NCBI GenBank assembly: GCA_022844545.1
Contig: JALHLN010000009.1
Span: 1-32,376, forward strand
Source of the DNA: Burkholderiales bacterium
GTDB lineage: Bacteria > Pseudomonadota > Gammaproteobacteria > Burkholderiales > SG8-39
DNA length: 32,376 bases
Reading direction: 5' to 3'
Numbering within the stretch: position 1 is the first letter of the stretch; every line of letters begins with the position of its first letter. Positions 7,344 through 14,525 of this stretch are shown in pieces. The notes under the pieces were generated by a model. The model did not search any database and was not told where the DNA came from. It saw only the letters and a list, made by a program, of their open reading frames with translations. The position numbers were made by a program, and so were the translations under genes.

Positions 7344-7390
7344 GCCATGCCGTGCAGCGCCTCGACGGTGAGGCCCCCGGTGTGCGGCGA
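7344..7390 (-). pseudogene. Fragment of D-2-hydroxyacid dehydrogenase (about 16 codons)
   Basis: The minus strand reads PHTGGLTVEALHGMA, matching the region after the catalytic histidine of the dehydrogenase at 14952-15941. It is the far end of the duplicated segment; the rest of the gene is missing. It joins IS91-type transposase sequence at 7390/7391. Confidence 0.8.
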
Positions 7391-7760
7391 TGAGGTGCAA
7401 GCGCGCTCGCGGCACCAGCGCGGCCAGGCGCTGCATGAATTCCTGCGCCGACATCACGATGTGCGTGGTACCGTCACGCCAGGGGCTCTTGATTTCGAGC
7501 ACGACGTTGCCCGCACCATCGCGTCTGAGCCGCTCGTTGGCGATCGCCAGGTGGTGACGGTGCGGCACAAGCGTTCGAGTTCCTTGCGCTGATGCTCGCC
7601 GCAGCGCACCCCGGCATGCAGGGTGAAGCCGTGCGCATCGGCGCACAGGCCCGCCGTGGCTTTCTCGTCCCGGCCCGGCACGGTTCGCAGGCTCGGCACC
7701 TGCAGTCCGGCACGCGGCCCCAGCGCAGCCGCTCCTTGCCGCGTGGATTCTTCGGTCTCT
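7391..7760 (-). pseudogene. IS91-family (Y2 rolling-circle) transposase relic
   Basis: Two minus-strand frames carry a recognisable IS91-type transposase C-terminal region. One reads GFTLHAGVRCGEHQRKELER then LCR; the next reads LAIANERLRRDGAGNVVLEI followed by SPWRDGTTHIVMSAQEFMQR and LAALVPRARLHLI. The switch between frames near 7545-7560 is a frameshift. The relic ends abruptly at HLI where the duplicated segment begins, and its N-terminal catalytic part with the tyrosines and zinc-binding region is not present. IS91 elements move by rolling-circle replication and can carry neighbouring DNA, which may explain the adjacent duplication. The limits are approximate; 7761-7845 shows nothing I can name. 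Confidence 0.7.
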
Positions 7761-7845
7761 GCGTCGGCCCGTCGGGACGGATGTCGACGCACGCTGACCG
7801 CCACACGCAAGTGTGGGCCGCGCCGGGAAGCGTGCCGGGGGCCGA

Positions 7846-8835
7846 TCAGCCGAAGCGCACCACCGCGCGTCCGCGGATGCCGGCGGCGATGACCCTGTCG
7901 CAATAGTCCTTCAGTTCGGCGAACGGCATCTCGACGCAGATCGCGTCGAGGTGGCGGGGCCGCAGGTCGCCGCCGCGCGAAAGCCGCTTCCAGGCGTTGC
8001 GGCGCGCCGGCACCGGGTGGTTCGCATTGATGCCCGCGAGCGACACCGAGCGCAGGATGAAGGGATAGATCGAGCTGGTGAAGGTCTCGCCCGCCGCGTT
8101 GCCGAAGGCGCAAACCACGCCGCGCTGCTTCATGGTGCGCAGCAGGTCGTCCAGCGGCTTGCCGCCGACCGCATCGATGGCGCCCGCCCAGCGCTGCGGC
8201 TGCAACGGCGCATCACCGCCGGCGATGGCGTCGCGGCCGATGACCTCCGATGCGCCGAGGGACTTCAGGTACGCCGCCTCCGACGCCTTGCCGGTGCTCG
8301 CCACCACGGTGTAGCCCAGTCCCGCGAGCATGTCGATGGCGAAGCTCGAGCAGCCGCCGGTGGCGCCGGTCACCGCGATGGGACCCATCTCGGGGGTGAC
8401 GCCTCGCGCCACCAGTTCCTCGACGGCGAGCGCCGACGTATACGCGGCGAGGCCCAGGGCGACGGCGTCGAAGGCGTCGAACCCCGCGCCGAGGTGCCCG
8501 ACCCATGCCGCCGGCACGCGCACGTACTCGGCGTACGCGCCGTCGTGGCGGATGCCGAACTCCCTTCCCCCCTGCACAGTCACCGCGTCGCCTTCGCGGA
8601 AATCCGCCTGCGTCGAAGAAACGACGACGCCCGAGACCTCGACGCCCGGAACGCAGGGAAAGCGCTTGACGACGTTACCCGCGCCGGTGACGGCGCGCGC
8701 ATCCTTGTAGTTGACCGCCGCGAACTGCGCGCGGATCACCACTTCTCCGGGGTCGAGATCGTCCAGCGTCTGCGAGACTACGCGGCTGACACGCCGGCCG
8801 TCTTCCTGGTACAGCCTGACAGCGTTGAATTTCAT
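7846..8835 (-). CDS. acuI: AcuI/YhdH-type acryloyl-CoA reductase-like zinc-independent MDR protein (329 aa)
   Basis: A medium-chain dehydrogenase of the YhdH/AcuI group: GroES-like N-terminus with NYKDARAVTGAGNVVKRFPC and VPGVEVSGVV, then the nucleotide-binding VTGATGGCSSFAIDMLAGLG and the YhdH-like SLGASEVIGRD. The C-terminus ends CDRVIAAGIRGRAVVRFG, typical of the group. AcuI reduces acryloyl-CoA to propionyl-CoA with NADPH; YhdH relatives may act on other enoyl-CoAs or quinones. ATG at 8835 overlaps the stop of the CoA-transferase gene (ATGA at 8832-8835), so translation is coupled. The context supports an enoyl-CoA substrate. The symbol is a family-level call. Confidence 0.85.
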   Translation of the reverse strand: MKFNAVRLYQEDGRRVSRVVSQTLDDLDPGEVVIRAQFAAVNYKDARAVTGAGNVVKRFPCVPGVEVSGVVVSSTQADFREGDAVTVQGGREFGIRHDGAYAEYVRVPAAWVGHLGAGFDAFDAVALGLAAYTSALAVEELVARGVTPEMGPIAVTGATGGCSSFAIDMLAGLGYTVVASTGKASEAAYLKSLGASEVIGRDAIAGGDAPLQPQRWAGAIDAVGGKPLDDLLRTMKQRGVVCAFGNAAGETFTSSIYPFILRSVSLAGINANHPVPARRNAWKRLSRGGDLRPRHLDAICVEMPFAELKDYCDRVIAAGIRGRAVVRFG

Positions 8836-10028
8836 CGCACGGCTCCCGAACTGAACAGTGCGTCGATCTCCTGCGGCGCGAAGCCGAACCCGGCCAGCAC
8901 CTCGCGGCTGTGCTCGCCGATCATCGGCGGCGGCAGGTGCACGCGGGACTGCGCGTCGCGATCGCCGAGGGCCGCACCGACGGTGCGCACGCGGCCGGCC
9001 TTCGGATGCCGCATCTCGACGATGGCGCCGTTGTGCGCGAGTTGCGGCGACGCGAGCACCGCGTCGTACCCGGCGATCGGGCCGCAGATGACGTCCGCGG
9101 CTTCGAGCGCCGCCTGCCATTCGGCGGTGGACTTCGCTGCGAGCAGGCGCGAGAGTTCCTGCATCAGCTTGCCGCGGTTGGCGACACGCAGCGGGCTGGT
9201 GGCGAACTCGGGTCGCGCGGCGAGGCCCTCCTCGCCCAGCACCTCGCACAGCGCGCTCCAGCGGTCCTCGTGGTACGCGGCAATCATGATCCAGCCGTCG
9301 CGCGTCGGGTACGCCTCGTTGGGCGCGGAGTAGGGCGCGGCGCTGCCGCTGCGCGCCGGCAGCTCGCCGGAGGAGAGGTACGAGGCAATCGCCGACTGCT
9401 GCAGCATCAGCGCGCTGTTGTAGAGACTCATGTCGAGGTGCTGCCCGCGGCCCGTGGCATCGCGCACGCGCAGGGCCGCCAGCACCGCGGTGGCCGCGAG
9501 GAAGGCCGTCACCAGGTCGGCGGCGGGAATCTGCAGCTTCATCGGCGGCGAGCCTTCCGCGCCGACCTGGCTCATCAATCCGGAAACGGCCTGGACGATG
9601 CCGTCCACGCCTGGCTTGTCGCGCCAGGGACCGTCCTGACCGTAGGCCGACACCGAGCAGAACACCAGCCGCGGGAATTTCGCGGACAGCGCGGCATAGC
9701 CCACGCCGAGCTTGTCCATGACGCCAGGGCGGAAGCTCTCCAGCACCACGTCGGCGGCCGCCGCCATGCGCTCCGCCACCGCGCGCGCCTCGGGCTTCTT
9801 CAGGTCGAGCACCAGCGAGCGCTTGTTGCGATTGAAACTCATCGAGACCACCGACTCGCCCTCCTGCCACGGCGGGCCGAGCTTGCGGCCGATGTCGCCG
9901 CCGGGCGCCTCGATCTTGATCACTTCCGCGCCGAGGTCTCCCAGCAGCATGCCGCACGCCGGCCCCGCGCCGACCTGCGAGAAGTCGAGTACCGTGATGT
10001 TGGCGAGCGCCGCGTTGATGGAGACCAT
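8832..10028 (-). CDS. CaiB/BaiF (family III) CoA-transferase (398 aa)
   Basis: Signature segments include VLDFSQVGAGPACGMLLGDL then GAEVIKIEAPGGDIGR, FNRNKRSLVLDLKKPEAR, and GVDGIVQAVSGLMSQVG with the Asp of the DGxxQA segment expected to carry the acyl intermediate. GRGQHLDMSLYNSALML and the C-terminal HLPPPMIGEHSREVLAGFGF also fit. The family moves CoA between organic acids. The start at 10028 (MVSINAALANITVLDFSQV) is chosen because family homology begins there; the upstream frame overlaps the Bug gene. It lies 8 bp after the Bug stop and is translationally coupled to the acuI-like gene. Likely role: activating the acid sensed or bound by the Bug protein. Confidence 0.93.
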   Translation of the reverse strand: MVSINAALANITVLDFSQVGAGPACGMLLGDLGAEVIKIEAPGGDIGRKLGPPWQEGESVVSMSFNRNKRSLVLDLKKPEARAVAERMAAAADVVLESFRPGVMDKLGVGYAALSAKFPRLVFCSVSAYGQDGPWRDKPGVDGIVQAVSGLMSQVGAEGSPPMKLQIPAADLVTAFLAATAVLAALRVRDATGRGQHLDMSLYNSALMLQQSAIASYLSSGELPARSGSAAPYSAPNEAYPTRDGWIMIAAYHEDRWSALCEVLGEEGLAARPEFATSPLRVANRGKLMQELSRLLAAKSTAEWQAALEAADVICGPIAGYDAVLASPQLAHNGAIVEMRHPKAGRVRTVGAALGDRDAQSRVHLPPPMIGEHSREVLAGFGFAPQEIDALFSSGAVR

Positions 10029-10036
10029 GCGCGCCG

Positions 10037-11017
10037 CTACTCCAGCTTGAGGCCGATGTCGGCGATGGATTTCTGCCACCGCGCGAGGTCGCGCTTCATC
10101 ACTTCGGTCATCTGCTCGGGGCCGAGGTAGCTGACCTCGAAACCCTGTGCGGTGAGCCGCTCACGCGTCTCCGGGAAGGCGAGCGCGCGCTCAACCGCGG
10201 CGGAGAGGCGCGCAACGATCTCGCGGGGCACGCCCGCGGGTGCGAGGATCGAATACCACAGCGGCACCTCGAACCCGGGGAGCGCGGCCTCGGCGATGGT
10301 CGGCACCGTGGGCATTGCGGGGGAGCGCCTCGGTGTCGTCACGCCCAGCGCGCGCAGCTTGCCGGCCTTGACGTGCTGCTCGAGCGAGGCGAGGGTGCCG
10401 ATCGCCGTCTGCACCTGCCCACCCAGCAGGTCGGCGATCGCCGGGCCGGTGCCCTTGTAGGCGATGTGCGTGACCTTCACGCCGGCGGCGTGGTTGAACA
10501 CCTCGTAGGCGATGTGCTGCGGCGTGCCGTTGCCGGGCGTGCTGTGGTTCAGCGCGCCCGGGTTCGATTTGGCTAGCGCAATCAATTCCTTGACGTTCTG
10601 CGCCGGCACCGAGGGGTGCACCGCGAGCACCATCGGCACCGAGGCGGCGAGCGCCACCGGCGCGAAGTCCTTCTCGATGTCGAACGGCAGCTTGGCGTAC
10701 AGCCAAGGGTTGATGGTCACCTGGTTGGAGGCGATGAGGATGGTGTAACCGTCGGCCGGGGACTTCGCCGCCGCGTCAGTGCCGATGTTGCCGCCGGCGC
10801 CCGCGCGGTTGTCGATGACGACGTTCTGGCCGAGGAACTCGCCCATTTTCGGTGCGAGCGCGCGCGCGAGGATGTCGTTGCCGCCGCCCGGCGGGAAGGG
10901 CACGATGAAGCGCACGGGCTTCTCCGGGAACCTCTGCTGCGCATGGGCGATAGTCGCGTTCGAGGCGGCGAAGAGCGTGGTGCAGGCGATGGCGAGCGTC
11001 GCGGCGATCCGGTTCAT
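10037..11017 (-). CDS. Bug/TctC-family tripartite tricarboxylate-type solute-binding protein (326 aa)
   Basis: Start ATG at 11017 with AGGAGG just upstream. Residues 1-26 form a signal peptide (MNRIAATLAIACTTLFAASN then ATIAHAQ). The mature part begins RFPEKPVRFIVPFPPGGGND and has the other Bug hallmarks NRAGAGGNIG, KSPADGYTIL and YKGTGPAIADLLGG. The protein binds a small organic acid in the periplasm. No TctA/TctB membrane subunits are in the window, as is usual for most Bug genes in Burkholderiales. It is first in an operon with the CoA-transferase and AcuI-like enzyme, which suggests that its ligand is their substrate or precursor. Confidence 0.93.
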   Translation of the reverse strand: MNRIAATLAIACTTLFAASNATIAHAQQRFPEKPVRFIVPFPPGGGNDILARALAPKMGEFLGQNVVIDNRAGAGGNIGTDAAAKSPADGYTILIASNQVTINPWLYAKLPFDIEKDFAPVALAASVPMVLAVHPSVPAQNVKELIALAKSNPGALNHSTPGNGTPQHIAYEVFNHAAGVKVTHIAYKGTGPAIADLLGGQVQTAIGTLASLEQHVKAGKLRALGVTTPRRSPAMPTVPTIAEAALPGFEVPLWYSILAPAGVPREIVARLSAAVERALAFPETRERLTAQGFEVSYLGPEQMTEVMKRDLARWQKSIADIGLKLE

Positions 11018-11131
11018 GCGTCCTCCTGGGTTGACGGTACGACAGTGTCGCCCAGCCGCGGGCCGCGGGGCAACCGTGGTTTCGCGGTCTCGATCTGGCA
11101 GAATCGGCCCTCGGCACCCGCGGACGACACC
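11018..11131. promoter_or_regulatory. Divergent intergenic region between Bug and acyl-CoA dehydrogenase genes
   Basis: This 114-bp spacer must hold the promoters of two divergent transcription units. It contains the symmetrical CCGCGG-G-CCGCGG element at 11056-11068, a possible operator. No strong sigma-70 pair was found on either strand; a weak CAGAAT (11099-11104) faces the dehydrogenase gene. No regulator gene is adjacent. Confidence 0.35.
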
Positions 11132-12370
11132 ATGGACATCAAGCCTCCGGCGCGCATTGCGCCGATTCTGGAGCAGATCGAGCGCTTCCACGCCGCCGAA
11201 GTGCGTCCGCGCGAGGACAAGCTGCGGCACCGGCTGGAGAACCACCGCGAGTACCTCGACGCCGACGGCCGGCTGCATCCCGAGGTGCAGGCGGCGCGGC
11301 GCGAGATCATGCGCGCCGCCGGGCGCGAGGGCATCTTCTCGCTGCATCTGCCGCAGGAGATCGGCGGCGGGGGGCTCACCCGCCACGAGATGTTTTTCGT
11401 CGAGGAAAAGGTCTACAGCTACGGCGTCGGCCTCAACCCGGCGATGCTGGCGTGGACCGACGGCGCGACGCCGCGGCTGATGTTCTGCCGCGAAGAGCAG
11501 CGCGCGCGCTGGGTGGCGCCGCTCGTCGCGGGCGAGAAGACCTGCTTCAACGCGGTCACCGAGCCGGGCGCGGGGTCCAATCTCTTCGACATGAAGACCA
11601 CCGCGGTAAAGAAGGCCGAGCGCTGGGTGCTCAACGGCCACAAGTCGCTGATCACCAATCCCTTCGAGGCCGACGTCGGCCATGTGCTCGCGGTCACCGA
11701 CCCCGGCAAGGGGGCGCACAGTTTCACGTATTTTCAGTTCGACACCGCGGCGCACCTGGGCCGCGGCTTCCGCCATGGCCGCGTCTACAAGACCATGTTC
11801 GACGACGGCCTCACGGGCGAATTCTTCCTCGAGGACCTGGCGCTCGACGACGACGCCATCATCGGCGAGCGCGGCGGCGGCTTCCAGATCGCGATGGCGT
11901 CGATCAACTGGACGCGCATGCGCCGCGCCGGCATGTGCTCGGCGTGGTCGAAGTACCTGATCGATCGCACGGTCGAGCGGATGCGCTCGCGCGACGTGGG
12001 CGGGCGCCCGCTGGGCAGCAACCAGGGCGTGCAGTGGATGGTCGCCGACATGGTGCTCGACTGGGCGCAGGCGCGCGCGCTGTCGCTCGCCTGCCTGCAG
12101 GCTTTCGAGGCATCGGGCCCCTGGTGGGGGACGCGGCGCTCGCCCGAGGACATCCGCAACATCGCGCTGATCAAGCTCTCCAACGACGAGAGCTTCTTCC
12201 GCGTCGCGGACCGGGCGGTGCAGCTGCACGGCGGCGCGGGCATCATGAAGGACACCACCATCAACAAGCTGTTCCAGATCGCGCGCAACCTGCGCATCCC
12301 GGGCGGCACCGACGAAGTGCAGCGCACGACCATCGCGGAGACGCTCGGGCTGCGCTCGCGGGGCGAATGA
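11132..12370 (+). CDS. Acyl-CoA dehydrogenase family protein (412 aa)
   Basis: The family is clear from FSLHLPQEIGGGGLTRHEMF, the flavin/substrate segment CFNAVTEPGAGSNLFDMKTT, WVLNGHKSLITN, and the C-terminal LHGGAGIMKDTTINKLFQIA then RNLRIPGGTDEVQRTTIAE. The enzyme oxidises an acyl-CoA to the enoyl-CoA using FAD and passes electrons to ETF. The usual base of short and medium-chain members (Glu of a YEGT-type motif) is replaced here: the segment reads IPGGTDE. The base may sit elsewhere, as in other subfamilies. It is divergent from Bug/CoA-transferase/AcuI and overlaps the next gene by four bases (ATGA). The ribosome-binding site is weak. Confidence 0.9.
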   Translation: MDIKPPARIAPILEQIERFHAAEVRPREDKLRHRLENHREYLDADGRLHPEVQAARREIMRAAGREGIFSLHLPQEIGGGGLTRHEMFFVEEKVYSYGVGLNPAMLAWTDGATPRLMFCREEQRARWVAPLVAGEKTCFNAVTEPGAGSNLFDMKTTAVKKAERWVLNGHKSLITNPFEADVGHVLAVTDPGKGAHSFTYFQFDTAAHLGRGFRHGRVYKTMFDDGLTGEFFLEDLALDDDAIIGERGGGFQIAMASINWTRMRRAGMCSAWSKYLIDRTVERMRSRDVGGRPLGSNQGVQWMVADMVLDWAQARALSLACLQAFEASGPWWGTRRSPEDIRNIALIKLSNDESFFRVADRAVQLHGGAGIMKDTTINKLFQIARNLRIPGGTDEVQRTTIAETLGLRSRGE

Positions 12371-13683
12371 AGAAGATCCTGCTGGTCCTGCTCGACGGCA
12401 TCGCCGACCGCACGGACCCGGAGCTGGGCGGCCTCACCCCGCTGGAGGCGGCCGCCACGCCGAATCTCGACCGCATCGCCGCGCTGGGCGCCTCGGGAAT
12501 CCTTTATCCGCTCGACCCGGGCCTCGCGCCGCCCAGCGAGATTCCGCACTTCCACCTCTTCGGCTACGCCGACGAACCCTTCCCGGGGCGCGCCGTGTTC
12601 GAGGCGTTCGGCTGGGGCGTGACGCCGCCGCACGACACGGCACTCGCGCATCTGGGCATGAGGCACGTCACGCCGAGCGCGGATGGCTTCGCCATCACCG
12701 AGTGGTGGCCCGGCGACGAGGACGCGGACTGCAGGAAGCTGCTGGCCGATGTCGCGCGCTACCGCGCCGAGGGGATCGAGCTGGAAGTCATCGGCCTGGG
12801 CCGCTCGGATTCGCTGCTGACGATCCGCGGCGGCAGCGAGTACGTCACGGACTCCGATCCGTTCTTTCACACCGGACTTCCGGTAATGCGCGTCGACGCG
12901 CTGGAGGAGGCGCCCGATGCGGAACTCGCGGCGCGCACGGCGCGCGTGCTGAACGCCTATCTCCTGTGGTCGCACGGCGTCCTTGAGCGGCACCCGGTGA
13001 ACGCGGAGCGGCGTGCGCGCGGCGCGCCGCCGCTCAACATGCTGGTGACCAAGTGGCACGGGCGCCATCGCGGCCTGCCGCCTTTCGAGACGCGCGCCGG
13101 GCTCCCGGGGACGCTGATCGCCTCGACGCGCATGTACGCCGGCCTCGCGGCGGCGCTCGGCATGCGCTACGTGCAACTCGATGAGCGCATGGACGCGCCG
13201 GATCTCGAGGTGACGCAAAAGCTGGAGGCCGCCTTCGCCGCGTGCGACGCCGGCGCGGGATTCGTGCACCTGCACACCAAGACGGCGGACGAGGCGGCGC
13301 ATGCGCATTCGCCGCAACTCAAGCGAAGCGTCATCGCCGCCATCGACCGCGGGCTGTCCGCGCTGTGGCAGCGCCCGCGACTGCTGGAGGATTTCGTCGT
13401 CGCCGTGACGGCCGACCACACCACGCCGAGCCGCGGTCCGATGTTGCACTCCGGCGACTCGGTGCCGTTCGTGATGGCGGCGTCCACGGTGCGTATCGAT
13501 TCGGTGGAGGCCTTCGGCGAGCGCGCCGCGGCGGCTGGCGGACTGGGCACGCTGCGAGCCCGCGACGCGATGCCGCTGATGCTGAACGCCGCCAACCGGG
13601 TGCGCTTTCTCGGCGGCCGCGCGACGCCGAACCGCAGCCTCGGCCTGCCGCGCATCACGCCGCTGCGCGCCACAGATGACTGA
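12367..13683 (+). CDS. apgM: Archaeal-type cofactor-independent phosphoglycerate mutase-like protein (438 aa)
   Basis: An alkaline-phosphatase-superfamily protein of the ApgM type. The N-terminal metal motif is LLDGIADRTDPELGGLTPLE followed by TPNLDRI; the likely nucleophile is Ser57 in PPSEIPHFHLFGY, where classical members have GSDTAH. Later motifs VHLHTKTADEAAHAHSP and VTADHTTPSRGPMLHSGDSV supply the remaining metal ligands. In archaea ApgM interconverts 2- and 3-phosphoglycerate. Here it follows an acyl-CoA dehydrogenase with a 4-bp overlap and overlaps an NMNAT-like gene by 8 bp, an unusual setting for glycolysis. The substrate may therefore be another phosphate or phosphonate ester (inference). 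Family call is strong; function is uncertain. Confidence 0.85.
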   Translation: MKKILLVLLDGIADRTDPELGGLTPLEAAATPNLDRIAALGASGILYPLDPGLAPPSEIPHFHLFGYADEPFPGRAVFEAFGWGVTPPHDTALAHLGMRHVTPSADGFAITEWWPGDEDADCRKLLADVARYRAEGIELEVIGLGRSDSLLTIRGGSEYVTDSDPFFHTGLPVMRVDALEEAPDAELAARTARVLNAYLLWSHGVLERHPVNAERRARGAPPLNMLVTKWHGRHRGLPPFETRAGLPGTLIASTRMYAGLAAALGMRYVQLDERMDAPDLEVTQKLEAAFAACDAGAGFVHLHTKTADEAAHAHSPQLKRSVIAAIDRGLSALWQRPRLLEDFVVAVTADHTTPSRGPMLHSGDSVPFVMAASTVRIDSVEAFGERAAAAGGLGTLRARDAMPLMLNAANRVRFLGGRATPNRSLGLPRITPLRATDD

Positions 13684-14263
13684 GACGCCCGAAAGGGTGC
13701 GCTACGCGGTGGTCCATGGGCGTTTCCAGCCCTTCCACCTCGATCACCTCGCGTACTGCCGGCTTGCGCTCGAGCGCGCCGAGCTGCTGGTGGTGGGAAT
13801 CACCAACTTCGATCCCGCGCTCGCCGAGGTCGAGTCCACCAGCCCGCACCGCCACCAGGCGGCGGCCAATCCATTCAGCTACTGGGAGCGCACGCTGATG
13901 ATCCGCGACGCGCTGCTGGAGGACGGCGTGCCGGGCGCGCGCTTCACGATCGTCGCGCTGCCGGTGCACCATCCGGAGCGCTGGTCGCACTACGTTCCGA
14001 CCGATCCCGCGATTTCCGTGCATGTGCTGCGCGTGTTCTCGTCGTGGGAGGAAGAGAAGGCGCGGCGGCTCGCCGCGGCCGGCATGCGCGTCGAGGCCGT
14101 GCGCGGGCAGCCCAAGCGCGTTTCCGCGACCGAGGTGCGGGCGCGCCTCGCGCAGGGCGCCGGCTGGCAGGAACTCGTACCCCCGGCGGTACGGGAGTGG
14201 CTGCCAAGATTCAGCGCACAGGCGCGGCTGCGCCGGCGGCTCGAGGCGGAGCCGCAGAGCTAG
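13676..14263 (+). CDS. Archaeal-type NMN adenylyltransferase-like nucleotidyltransferase (195 aa)
   Basis: A small nucleotidyltransferase with VVHGRFQPFHLDHLAYC (the GRFQPFHxGH motif, with Asp for the Gly), then HQAAANPFSYWERTLMIRDA as in archaeal NMNAT, and the terminal KRVSATEVRARL, equal to the ISxTxVR phosphate-binding motif. Archaeal-type NMNATs join NMN with ATP to make NAD, but relatives transfer CMP or AMP to other phosphates. It overlaps apgM by 8 bp, so the pair is translationally coupled. Its 3' end overlaps the tail of the otsB fragment on the other strand by 53 bp. The bacterium presumably has its own NadD, which makes a different substrate plausible; this is inference. Confidence 0.85.
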   Translation: MTETPERVRYAVVHGRFQPFHLDHLAYCRLALERAELLVVGITNFDPALAEVESTSPHRHQAAANPFSYWERTLMIRDALLEDGVPGARFTIVALPVHHPERWSHYVPTDPAISVHVLRVFSSWEEEKARRLAAAGMRVEAVRGQPKRVSATEVRARLAQGAGWQELVPPAVREWLPRFSAQARLRRRLEAEPQS

Positions 14264-14525
14264 CGCGCCGGGTATCGGACTGCGGCGCGTATGCGCTGAG
14301 CCAGGCCAGCACGGCGCCCAGGTCCGCCACGCGCCGCAGCGCGCGGGTGTCCCCAGGGCCGACCTTGATTGTGTGGCCGCCGAGCGCATGGACCGCGTCA
14401 AAGCGGTCTTCATTGGTCCGGTCGTCGCCCACGAACACCGGCCGACGGCCGGCAAACGGCGCTTGCGCCATCAGTTTGCGGATGGCGCGGCCCTTGTCGA
14501 GGCCGTGGGGCTTGAGCTCGCAGTC
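14211..14525 (-). pseudogene. otsB: otsB (trehalose-6-phosphate phosphatase) 3' fragment
   Basis: The minus strand encodes the last 104 residues of a HAD-type trehalose-phosphatase: DCELKPHGLDKGRAIRKLM then PVFVGDDRTNEDRFDAVHAL, which is the terminal DD metal motif, followed by GGHTIKVGPGDTRAL and AVLAWL. OtsB is normally about 250 residues, so roughly 60 percent is missing. The break is at 14525/14526, exactly where the ridA segment begins. The HAD nucleophile domain is not in this window. A short internal ATG (14471) exists but the product would lack the catalytic Asp. Confidence 0.85.

Larger units (their letters stand above)
6960..7390. repeat. Duplicated ridA/dehydrogenase segment, copy 1 (internally deleted)
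   Basis: This 431-bp stretch matches 14526-15086 with three base differences (7006, 7042, 7376) and one 130-bp deletion. The deletion joins two GCGCC direct repeats (parent 14908-14912 and 15038-15042). The high identity means the duplication is recent. The left edge begins one base right of the palindrome centre; the right edge at 7390 runs into the IS91-type transposase relic. Confidence 0.93.

Noticed and set aside
7846-9957. One long fused CoA-transferase/AcuI protein
   Set aside because: The two frames are separate genes overlapping by four bases; the long open frame reads nonsense before the AcuI Met at 8835.
11132-14263. A phosphonate antibiotic cluster
   Set aside because: No PEP mutase, phosphonopyruvate decarboxylase or other phosphonate genes are visible; kept only as an analogy.
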